From positions 1-32,823 of the forward strand of contig CANHDJ010000041.1 in assembly GCA_947459425.1 (NCBI GenBank): 32,823 nucleotides of DNA, written 5' to 3'. Below are positions 8,697-16,948 of this stretch, in pieces. The position numbers were made by a program, and so were the translations under genes. Every line of letters starts with the position of its first letter. The stretch's first letter is position 1. The stretch comes from Ignavibacteria bacterium. GTDB taxonomy: Bacteria; Bacteroidota; Ignavibacteria; Kapaibacteriales; UBA4661. The notes under the pieces were generated by a model. It was given only the letters and a program-made list of their open reading frames with translations, did no database searches and was not told where the DNA came from.

Positions 8697-9350
8697 TCAA
8701 GAAAACACTTGCGGGCAGTCTGCGGCTATCACACACTCGGCGCATTTCGGCTTGGTTCGTGCGGAGCAGACGGCGCGTCCGTGCATAATCATCAAATGTG
8801 TGAAATCTCGCCAAACCTCACTTGGCATGAGTTTCATCAACTCAAATTCCAACTTCACTGCGTCTTCACCTTCGGCAATACCCATGCGGTTCACCAGCCT
8901 TGTCACGTGTGTGTCCACGACCACGCCCGGAATATCGAAGCAATGCGACAGCACCACATTTGCCGTTTTGCGCCCCACGCCCGCCAACGACGTTAGTTCA
9001 TCCAGTGTTTGCGGCACTTCTCCGTCAAAATCCGCCAGCAATTTTGCGCAGCAGGCTTGGATATTCTTTGCTTTTGCTTTGTAAAACCCCGTCGAGTAAA
9101 TATCTTTTTCAAGTTCTTCCTGCGGAACAGCAAGGTAATCCTTGGGTGAACGGTATTTTGCAAAAAGCAGCTTCGTGACTTGGTTTACGCGCTCATCGGT
9201 GCATTGCGCCGAAAGCATCGTTGCAATGAGCAGTTCAAAGGGCGAGGTGTAATCAAGCGCAATGCGGGGTTCGGGGTAATTGCCTCGCAAGCCGCTTATA
9301 ATGTGGCTTAGACGCTCTTTTTTTTTCGCAACAGATTCTTTTTTTGCCAT
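8697..9350 (-). CDS. nth: Endonuclease III (DNA glycosylase/AP lyase)
   Basis: A 217-residue base-excision-repair enzyme that removes oxidised pyrimidines and cleaves abasic sites. The helix-hairpin-helix carries the catalytic lysine K128 (LAGVGRKTANVVL). The catalytic aspartate is D146 (VVDTHVTR). The C-terminal [4Fe-4S] cysteines are C195, C203, C206 and C212. The first spacing is seven residues rather than the six of E. coli Nth, so the cluster loop is one residue longer. The lysine-rich N-terminus (MAKKESVAKKKER) is a short basic tail. The ATG at 9350 lies in a T/A-rich stretch with no clear ribosome site. Confidence 0.96.
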   Translation of the reverse strand: MAKKESVAKKKERLSHIISGLRGNYPEPRIALDYTSPFELLIATMLSAQCTDERVNQVTKLLFAKYRSPKDYLAVPQEELEKDIYSTGFYKAKAKNIQACCAKLLADFDGEVPQTLDELTSLAGVGRKTANVVLSHCFDIPGVVVDTHVTRLVNRMGIAEGEDAVKLEFELMKLMPSEVWRDFTHLMIMHGRAVCSARTKPKCAECVIAADCPQVFS

Positions 9351-9429
9351 GCTTTTGAAAAACTATTGGAACAAGGGTGAAATCACGATGAGGTTCAAAA
9401 ACAGTCTGCCCAAGTTTTCTCTCCGATGC

Positions 9430-9696
9430 TTATTGCCCATAATGCCCTTTGCAACCAGCAATAAAGACATCTTCATCGGTCACGCGGTAGATTAAACGGT
9501 GTTCCTCTGTTATCCGCCGCGACCAATAGCCACGATATGCGCCGTGTTTCAAAGGCTCCGGCTTACCTATGCCGTGAAATGGTGTTCGGCGGCACTCTTC
9601 CAACAGCGTGGCAATCTTTTGAAAAACTCGCTTGTCCTCACTCGACCAAGCCGCAAATTCCGCAAAGGCGTTGCCTTCAAACGATATACGCTTCAT
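9430..9696 (-). CDS. yoeB: YoeB/Txe-family ribosome-dependent mRNase toxin
   Basis: An 88-residue RelE-superfamily toxin. The E. coli YoeB catalytic residues are matched: E47 (GKPEPLK), R67 (WSRRITEEHRLIY) and H85-Y86 at the C-terminus (GCKGHYGQ). The WSRRIT.EHR.IYRV block is diagnostic. The ATG overlaps the upstream antitoxin stop by 4 bp (9693-9696). Family members cleave mRNA in the ribosomal A site and dimerise on their antitoxin. Confidence 0.93.
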   Translation of the reverse strand: MKRISFEGNAFAEFAAWSSEDKRVFQKIATLLEECRRTPFHGIGKPEPLKHGAYRGYWSRRITEEHRLIYRVTDEDVFIAGCKGHYGQ

Positions 9697-9947
9697 GCTG
9701 TTTGCTCAGTTGAAGGCGCATGGAGCAACCCTTCCACAAATTTCTGGAACTCATCGCCCTCGAAGCGCACCAAGTTCTCACCGCGCTCAATATTATCAAT
9801 ACGGCGCACAAGCTCTGCATTGGCGGGCTTTGAGTTAAGGTGGAGGGTTAGTTCGACGGTCTCGGTTTCGCCGCGAAATGTTGTTTTTAGCGCCTCAACG
9901 AACTCTGGCGTAAGCTCTTCTAATTTCAGATGATAGAGTGCATCCAT
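9693..9947 (-). CDS. Putative antitoxin partner of YoeB, not of standard Phd/YefM form
   Basis: About 84 residues from the ATG at 9947; the longer frame to 9995 adds an unlikely extension. Its position, size and ATGA coupling to yoeB make it the antitoxin. The N-terminal half (MDALYHLKLEELTPEFVEALK) does not show the YefM/Phd DNA-binding pattern. The C-terminal half (SKPANAELVRRIDNIERGE, then a region with EGDEFQKFVEGL) does resemble the YefM toxin-binding tail, which contains 'SPANARRLMDSI'. I infer a toxin-neutralising tail on a different N-terminal module. Whether it represses its own promoter is unknown. Confidence 0.72.
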   Translation of the reverse strand: MDALYHLKLEELTPEFVEALKTTFRGETETVELTLHLNSKPANAELVRRIDNIERGENLVRFEGDEFQKFVEGLLHAPSTEQTA

Positions 9948-10040
9948 AACAGTAGCAATGCGTGAAAAATATGACGAACTATAACACCTGTACAATCAAC
10001 GTACGTTCTTTGCTAAAAGTTTTGCGGAGTCATTGAGCAT

Positions 10041-11446
<1,406 letters not shown>

Positions 11447-11473
11447 GCATAACGACAACAAATCCACCAATGA

Positions 11474-12985
11474 CTAATTCCAATGCCCTTTCCCAATCCC
11501 AAGCACCTTCACGCCCCGCGCACGAAGGTCGTTTGCCGTGCCGTCGGAAATGATATTGAAGGCATCAATAATAAGGCTTACGCCCGGAAGTGCCGATAGA
11601 ATCTGGTCTGCCGTCATGCAGAGATAATTACTGTGCCGCACGGCAAAAACTGCCGCATCGTGTTTCAGCCCCGCAAGTGCATCAAAACTGGTGTGTACGT
11701 CGGTTGCTTTTTCCACCCAATAGGAAACAAGCGGGTCGTGGAGTTGCATCACAGCGCCTTCTTTTGCGCAGAGGTCGTAGAAAAGTTCTGCCGGAGAATA
11801 GCGCGTGTCTGCCACGTCGTTCAGATACGACACGCCTAAAACTGTGATGTGCTTACCCTTCAAATCCGGCATGGCGCTTTTGAGCATCTCCACCGTGTGT
11901 TTGGGCATCATGTCGTTAATGTCAATCGCTGAAAGCGAGATTTCAAGCCGTTTTTGGGTGTCGTGTTTCTCGGATTCAAACAGCGTGGAATACGACCAAT
12001 CTGCTAGAAGCGAATCCTTCGTAAGGCAGTAACCGCCAACGCCGAAGCCCGGAGCCATGATATTGCGATGCGTTGGGCGGACGCGAATTGCCTGAATCAC
12101 ATCGAACATATTCACACCTGCTGTTTCGGCAAACTCCGTCCATTCCTGCATAAATGCGATGTTCATGGCGCGGAAGGAATTTTCCAACACTTTCGACATT
12201 TCGCTGGCGGTTGTGGAATGCAGTTCCGTGAGCGGAAAGTCTTTCGTATTGATAAACGACGATAAAAATTCGCGTGTAGCCAGCTTTGCTGCGTCGTCGG
12301 TGCCGGAATAAACACGATAAAAATTCGTGATGGAACTGAGATATTCTTTGCCCGGCATGACGCGCTCGTAGGAATGCGCCAGATGCACGGTGCTAGTATT
12401 TAAGCCGCGCTGACGACCAATGAGTTCAAACATCGGCTTCAGGACTTTTTCCGTCGTTCCGGGCGGCACTGTTGTTTCGACCAAAACAAGCGTGTCGTTG
12501 GTGATGCGCTCTGCTACGGTTTTGATGGCTTCTTTGTAGCGCTCGAAGGTAAAATCGTATTCGCGGGCATTGCCGAGTTGTTTTTTCTTGATGTCGAGAT
12601 GAATGTCAATGACGACAATATCCGCCAGAGTGTAGGCAAACGGCGAATAGGTTGCCGTAAGATTGCCGTTGGCGTGTGCAGTCGTGTATGCCGCATCCAG
12701 ACTGGTGTCGGTGGAAACAACCGAAGCCAAGCCTTTATTTACGCGGGCAATTTTCCAGTAATTCGCTTCATCGGGCAGATCCACTCCGATAACGTTGTAA
12801 AGCAGATTACCACTCGCGTCCTTGGCATTTGCCACTGCTGCCGCCATTGCCGTGCCGACAAATCCTAAACCTTGGATAACGACGGTTTTACGAGAGTTTT
12901 GGACAAACTGTTCTAAGCGTTCCTGCTCTTGTGTCGCACTAACGCTGTATTCAAAGGTATCTCCGAAGGGAGAACGTGAAATCAT
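11474..12985 (-). CDS. Nucleotide-sugar dehydrogenase (UDP-glucose/GDP-mannose dehydrogenase family)
   Basis: About 503 residues from the ATG at 12985; the long upstream frame to 13165 is implausible. The N-terminal Rossmann motif is VIQGLGFVGTAMAAA, after roughly 35 extra residues. The middle domain has VETTVPPGTTEKV, ENSFRAMNIAFMQEW and GFGVGGYCLTKDSL, where the cysteine is the catalytic thiol. A C-terminal UDP-binding domain follows (VLGVSYLNDVADTRYSP). The enzyme oxidises the sugar C6 alcohol to a uronic acid with two NAD+. The substrate could be UDP-glucose or a UDP-HexNAc. The last codons (GKGHWN) run into ATTGG-type repeat sequence like that in the T9SS genes. Confidence 0.9.
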   Translation of the reverse strand: MISRSPFGDTFEYSVSATQEQERLEQFVQNSRKTVVIQGLGFVGTAMAAAVANAKDASGNLLYNVIGVDLPDEANYWKIARVNKGLASVVSTDTSLDAAYTTAHANGNLTATYSPFAYTLADIVVIDIHLDIKKKQLGNAREYDFTFERYKEAIKTVAERITNDTLVLVETTVPPGTTEKVLKPMFELIGRQRGLNTSTVHLAHSYERVMPGKEYLSSITNFYRVYSGTDDAAKLATREFLSSFINTKDFPLTELHSTTASEMSKVLENSFRAMNIAFMQEWTEFAETAGVNMFDVIQAIRVRPTHRNIMAPGFGVGGYCLTKDSLLADWSYSTLFESEKHDTQKRLEISLSAIDINDMMPKHTVEMLKSAMPDLKGKHITVLGVSYLNDVADTRYSPAELFYDLCAKEGAVMQLHDPLVSYWVEKATDVHTSFDALAGLKHDAAVFAVRHSNYLCMTADQILSALPGVSLIIDAFNIISDGTANDLRARGVKVLGIGKGHWN

Positions 12986-13171
12986 AGCAAAGTTTGAAAA
13001 TGGGGAAACATGAGAGAACAGCAAAATTACGAAAAAGAATTGGATTTGTTCCGATTTTCCAATTAGCCGCATCTTTACCACACCATTCTTGGACACGTCA
13101 AGACGGCTAAAGAGCGCATACAATCTCAGATTGATTTTGCCTGAAGTATGAGACTCATTTTGCACACAACC

Positions 13172-14623
13172 CTATTGAACGACACTGAACATACTTGTTA
13201 CAACCTGTTCGCTCATTTTTACACTCAGCAAATATGCGCCTTGTGGAAGATTCGCCACTGAGATTTCCCGTGAGAATTTGCCCATTCCCGTCCATTCTGC
13301 CGGAAGCCGCATGATTTCTTGTCCTAGAAGATTGACAACCGAAATCGTCAGCAGCGACGGCTCTTTGACAAAACCCGACACGCGGATAAACCCTGAAGCA
13401 GGATTGGGTGATACCGCCAACATTTCGTCCCTCATCCCTCCACTCTCATCCTTCCGAACTCCCGTCATTCCTTGCGTGGTAAAACTCCGTACTTCCGACC
13501 ACGCACCCGCGCCCGTGTTGTTTTTTGCCCGAACCCGCCAGTAATACGTCGTTCCTTGCGCAAGACCACTTATTTGTTTGCTGGTGAGATTTGCCGATAT
13601 GAGCGAATCTCGCAGAAACGTTGTCGTGAAGCCGCTATTGGCAGATACTTGCACGTCGTATAGCGCAGCAGTGGCATTGGTTGACCATTGGAGCGAGGTT
13701 GCAAGCGGCATATTCGTGGCTTTGTCGGCGGGAAGGCGTAAAATGGGCTGCGTCGGCGTACTGGTCAAATCCAGAAACCATTGAGCTGCTGAGGCTTGAT
13801 AGCCCAAACTGGTGCGGTATCCGCCATGCAAGCCGTTTGGATCACTGATTCGGCGCACGGTCTGACCACCGTTCAGTTTTATCAAACTATCAGCATAACT
13901 GATTTGTTCGCACATATTCGCGCCCCATTCCTCGTCTTTCTGCCCGCAATAGTAAAAGAAACTTGTGCCGAGAAAGGGCGTTGCGCCAAAGCGTTTTTGC
14001 AAGACCTCGCCCAAAGGCGGCTTGGGTGGGTTCGGGGGCGTAGGAATACCACCGGAAGCCGAGACGGAAAGCGCGAAATAGTTTGTTTTGTAATAACGGT
14101 CGTAGAACATGACCAAAAAACTTGCTGCCGAACCGCGAGAAAATCCAGAATATCCGACGCGGCTCAAATCCGCACCATATTTGGCTTTCATGTGCTTCAG
14201 TGTTGTGTCAATAAGGCGATAAATTTTGTCCTCGTTGAAGTACGTTCCGTCTGCCATCGGCGTTGAGCCTTGCTGCCACCATTGTATGCCAATAATGGCA
14301 TAATTATTGGCAATGGCGTTCACAAATTCGTCGTTCATGGCAGCGTAGGCAGAGCCTTTTGTGCCATGAATGGCTACCATCACCCGCTTCACTATTTGTG
14401 CGGCATAATTCGACGGAACCCATACCGTTGCAAAACTCGTGTCCGCCGTGAAGTTAATAACCTTCGCGCCCGCTTGTGTACAGGCTTGGTAGGCAGCGAC
14501 GTGTCCCGTGATTTTATAGACGTTCAGAAAATCACTGGTCGTTTCGGGAAGAATTTGTGCGCCAAGAGTGCTGCACGTAAGCAAATACGCGCTCAGGAAG
14601 GAGAGAAAGAAGCGTGATTTCAT
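13172..14623 (-). CDS. T9SS-exported alpha/beta-hydrolase with fibronectin III domain and sorting tail
   Basis: A 483-residue secreted protein. Residues 1-22 are a signal peptide ending GAQ. Residues ~30-290 form an alpha/beta-hydrolase/polyhydroxyalkanoate-depolymerase-like domain with oxyanion HGTKGS (86-91) and nucleophile S162 in GYSGFSRGS. H is probably supplied by DPNGLHGGY. Residues ~300-390 are a fibronectin-type III domain (LQWSTNATAALYDVQVS; TYYWRVRAKN). Residues ~405-483 are a T9SS type A sorting domain (SPNPASGFIRV, NLLGQEIMRLP, LPQGAYLLSVK), complete to its end. The enzyme is exported by T9SS and acts outside; the polymer or ester substrate is unknown. The start overlaps a TGA in another frame that ends 'QVMR', as at the other cargo starts. 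Confidence 0.85.
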   Translation of the reverse strand: MKSRFFLSFLSAYLLTCSTLGAQILPETTSDFLNVYKITGHVAAYQACTQAGAKVINFTADTSFATVWVPSNYAAQIVKRVMVAIHGTKGSAYAAMNDEFVNAIANNYAIIGIQWWQQGSTPMADGTYFNEDKIYRLIDTTLKHMKAKYGADLSRVGYSGFSRGSAASFLVMFYDRYYKTNYFALSVSASGGIPTPPNPPKPPLGEVLQKRFGATPFLGTSFFYYCGQKDEEWGANMCEQISYADSLIKLNGGQTVRRISDPNGLHGGYRTSLGYQASAAQWFLDLTSTPTQPILRLPADKATNMPLATSLQWSTNATAALYDVQVSANSGFTTTFLRDSLISANLTSKQISGLAQGTTYYWRVRAKNNTGAGAWSEVRSFTTQGMTGVRKDESGGMRDEMLAVSPNPASGFIRVSGFVKEPSLLTISVVNLLGQEIMRLPAEWTGMGKFSREISVANLPQGAYLLSVKMSEQVVTSMFSVVQ

Positions 14624-14627
14624 CGCA

Positions 14628-15851
14628 TTACCTGTAAAAGAAGAGTGTTGAGTTTTGAGTGTTGAGTTGGAGAAATAGCATCTGATTCACCAATGACAAA
14701 TGACCAATGTCTAATGACCGAGTATGCTCTCCCGCAGACAAGGTTTCATCAAAAGCTTGAGCGATTTCTTGACCCAAAATGTTGAATATTTTCAACGAGA
14801 CGCGCCCAGATATTGGCAGTGTAAATTTTACAGTAACAAGGTTTTGTGCGGGATTTGGCATCACACTGAATACTATATTTCTCAAAGATTCGGCAACGCT
14901 TGTCGGTACAGCGTTTCCCGCCTCTGCGATGATCTTCTGCCGCCCACCCTGTACACCGTCATCTGTGCCGAGGAAGCAGAGAATACGCCCATCGGGGAAC
15001 TTCATCACAAAAGGGTCGTACCGTGCGGCAACGCCGCCGCCATTGCTTTTGATAATTTCGGTAATTTTCGTGGTATCAAAATTCACTCCGTCCGTTCCTT
15101 CGACAAACGTGATAGAGCCTTGCGTTTTCGCGCTTTTCAGGTACATCCGAAATTTCCCGTTGGTGAGATACACGACGTGCGGATCAACATCGCCTTCGCG
15201 GGAAATATTCGTTGTTTTCTCTGCCGTAAAGGTCTGCCCCCAATCGTTGGAAATCGCCGTGCGAACACCGTTAAAACCTCGTCCTACGGTTTTTCCATAA
15301 TTTCCCATCAGATCGCCGATGTAGTAGAGTCGCCACGTGGAATCTTTCACTTGCAAACAATACGGCACTCCGGCGGCAGAATCGTCCGCCACACCAGGTT
15401 GGAAACGTACTCCTGCCTCTTTTGTCCACGCAAGCCCGTCGCTTGAAATCCAACTGGCGATGCGCTGGCGTGGTCGTTGCTGCGTGTGTGTGGGCGAGGT
15501 TTCTTGCCCGATGTAGCGCATTCGCCCATCGGGAAGGTAAATCGTGCTACCATCAGCAAAACTATTCAAACCACTTGCCGTAGTGCGGGGTGTAAAGGTT
15601 CTTCCGTCGGAAGTTGTTGCTTGTGTGCGCCCGCCCATGCCCGAACCCATCAGCACAAATGCCCCTGATGGCAGAAGATTTACCGCCGGAACAGCAGCAT
15701 TGGCGAGGCGCGTGGTCGTGTCGGCGGTGAAAGAGATACCTTCTTCGGGCTTCAGCGTAAAGGCAGCGCGGTAGCGTTCTATGAGTGTTTGTGCGGTGAG
15801 TGCTTGAGAACCAAGCAAACAAGCGCATAAAAGGATGCAAAATGGTTTCAT
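14628..15851 (-). CDS. Secreted sialidase-like beta-propeller protein with frame-disturbed T9SS tail
   Basis: About 407 residues from the ATG at 15851 (MKPFCILLCACLLGSQALTA), a clear signal peptide; the upstream open frame to 16001 is the remnant of another gene. The body (~30-320) carries repeating short motifs (TTSDGRTFTPR, WISSDGLAWTKE, AISNDWGQTFT) of the Asp-box/glycosyl-hydrolase propeller type. The T9SS domain starts at SVMPNPAQNLVTVKF and SLKIFNILGQEIA. After HTRSLDIGHLS it breaks into repeat-derived sequence (NQMLFLQLNTQNSTL), and the last strand is not normal. In another frame the DNA reads '…LLLQVMR*' up to the next start codon, so the tail is likely shifted. T9SS export may be impaired. 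Confidence 0.75.
   Translation of the reverse strand: MKPFCILLCACLLGSQALTAQTLIERYRAAFTLKPEEGISFTADTTTRLANAAVPAVNLLPSGAFVLMGSGMGGRTQATTSDGRTFTPRTTASGLNSFADGSTIYLPDGRMRYIGQETSPTHTQQRPRQRIASWISSDGLAWTKEAGVRFQPGVADDSAAGVPYCLQVKDSTWRLYYIGDLMGNYGKTVGRGFNGVRTAISNDWGQTFTAEKTTNISREGDVDPHVVYLTNGKFRMYLKSAKTQGSITFVEGTDGVNFDTTKITEIIKSNGGGVAARYDPFVMKFPDGRILCFLGTDDGVQGGRQKIIAEAGNAVPTSVAESLRNIVFSVMPNPAQNLVTVKFTLPISGRVSLKIFNILGQEIAQAFDETLSAGEHTRSLDIGHLSLVNQMLFLQLNTQNSTLFFYR
14643..14670. repeat. 7-bp tandem repeats, GAGTKTT type (4 units)
   Basis: Four consecutive heptamers: GAGTGTT, GAGTTTT, GAGTGTT, GAGTTGG. They lie inside the 3' end of the sialidase-like gene, where they encode the divergent C-terminal residues. 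They resemble the short tandemly repeated heptamers known in other bacteria such as cyanobacteria. Confidence 0.8.
14690..14717. repeat. 7-bp tandem repeats, CCAATGA type (4 units)
   Basis: CCAATGA, CAAATGA, CCAATGT and CTAATGA in a row; on the minus strand these read as TCATTGG units. The array encodes the point where the T9SS sorting domain stops matching its paralog at 31369-32745. A unit change alters the length by 7 bp, which shifts the frame. Confidence 0.82.
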
Positions 15852-15990
15852 CGTAGTACCTGTGCAAATCGTGTTTGAGAAAAGATCGGTGTTTGGAGTC
15901 AAAAAAGGAACAGTACGAATTATTTGGTAAAGAGCGTGAATACTTGCGTGGAAGCTGAATATATCCAGAATAACCAGTAAGGAGCAAAAA
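15848..15990 (-). pseudogene. Decayed T9SS sorting-domain fragment (copy 1)
   Basis: Just upstream of the sialidase-like gene the minus strand reads GYIQLPRKYSRSLPNN in one frame. After a run of seven T it reads QTPIFSQTRFAQVLR, then TGA, in another. Together these resemble the last strands of a T9SS domain split by slippage at the poly-T. The TGA at 15848-15850 overlaps the ATGA of the next gene. No full passenger domain is left. A short MKCCIVFAPYW frame starting at 16006 and ending about 15920 could be a decayed signal peptide. Confidence 0.45.
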
Positions 15991-16002
15991 CGATACAACA
16001 CT

Positions 16003-16150
16003 TCATCGCACCACCCGTACGAATCGTATTTGAGCAGCCATCAGTATTTGCAAAGACACCGAATACTTGATTGCTGCCATCCATCCCCTTGGAAGCCTTA
16101 TCATTTCTTGCTTTGAGAGATTACCGTGAAAAATTGTCATCGTTCCTGCC
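16003..16150 (-). pseudogene. Decayed T9SS sorting-domain fragment (copy 2)
   Basis: The minus strand reads MIRLPRGWM, then KYSVSLQILM, then AAQIRFVRVVR and a TGA at 16003-16005. This resembles the sorting domain of the alpha/beta-hydrolase gene (IMRLPAEW…GKFSREI…) and copy 1. The TGA overlaps an ATGA, as at the other cargo starts. The fragment has no intact passenger upstream in the same frame. Confidence 0.45.
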
Positions 16151-16713
16151 GTATCAAAAGCTCCTTTGTTCGATCAATAAACTTCCCCTGACGAGTTTTT
16201 ATTGTGCAATAATCGTAGAGTGTACGGTATTCCGTCGTCATAGAGCCGCGAATAGGACATTCGCCGTCTATTACCTCGCAACTCAGATTGCGGAGTGTTT
16301 CTGCACTCAAAAGCGTGTGCATAAATGGCTTGCAGACTTGCTTGGTGAGCGGTCTTGTCACAGCATTGGTATCAAGAAGTGAAGCGCCGATACAAATAGC
16401 AAATGCCGGCAGTCCTTTGTTTGCGCCGCTTGCCGAGAATGCCACCAGTACGCGACGGATATTCGCCTCTTTGTAGATATGTTCGTACGTCCAAGCCACA
16501 GAACTGCATTCGTCCTCAACCTCCCCAAACGAGGTGAGATGCGGCGGTATGGGCTTGCCCGCAGAGGCAAAGTGCTTGATTTCTAACAGTCAGCGCAGAA
16601 GCCGCATAATCTATGTACGGCGCTTTACCAAAGAGTTCAATTGAGGCTGCTGTGGCGCCCCAATAAACGCAGAACCTAAAAAAAGAAAGTTTAGGACACG
16701 AAAAGTACAACAA
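16137..16713 (-). pseudogene. Unrecognised reading frame, probably frameshifted
   Basis: One minus-strand frame is open from about 16589 to 16137 (~150 codons without a stop), but its best start is a GTG at 16499. Just upstream, another frame (16713-16516) reads SIELFGKAPYIDYAASALTV. The two could be one protein broken near 16590. I recognise no family, signal peptide or membrane segment. Because it lies beside two decayed T9SS fragments and its end does not join them in frame, I list it as a likely pseudogene. A genuine small gene of ~120 residues is the alternative. Confidence 0.35.
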
Positions 16714-16740
16714 AAAAGCCGCTTCAGGAATGAAGCGGCT
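16711..16740 (-). terminator. Intrinsic terminator after tRNA-Val
   Basis: A perfect 10-bp stem, AGCCGCTTCA (16717-16726) with TGAAGCGGCT (16731-16740), with a GGAA loop. Six A on the plus strand (16712-16717) give a T-run on the minus strand. It sits 16 bp beyond the tRNA 3' end and would end its transcript. Confidence 0.88.
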
Positions 16741-16756
16741 TTCAGGGGTGTTTATG

Positions 16757-16830
16757 TGCGCCCTACGGGACTCGAACCAGCGACCTTTACCATGTCAAGG
16801 TAACGCTCTAACCAACTGAGCTAAGAGCGC
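16757..16830 (-). tRNA. tRNA-Val (anticodon GAC)
   Basis: The minus strand folds as a 74-nt cloverleaf. The acceptor pairs GCGCTCT with AGGGCGC, the D-arm is GCTC/GAGC, the anticodon stem is TTACC/GGTAA around TTGACAT, and the T-loop is TTCGAGT. Anticodon GAC decodes GUC valine codons. CCA is not encoded. The T-stem (GCTGG with CCCGT) has one U×C mismatch and a G·U pair. An intrinsic terminator follows directly. Confidence 0.93.
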
Positions 16831-16948
16831 AACAAGCCGAAAGGCTTAAATGCGGAGACAAATATAGAGTTTTTCCCCTGTTCAAACAAATTTTTTGTTA
16901 TTGAAATTGAAATAAACTTGAATGTACGTGATTAGAGCAACTTTAGGG

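Noticed and set aside
12986-13165. 60-residue N-terminal extension with a hydrophobic stretch on the nucleotide-sugar dehydrogenase
   Set aside because: The enzyme family is cytosolic and begins near the ATG at 12985; the extension is most likely an untranslated open frame.
15852-16001. 50-residue N-terminal extension of the sialidase-like protein
   Set aside because: It would put a signal peptide in the interior; the ATG at 15851 starts a clean signal peptide.
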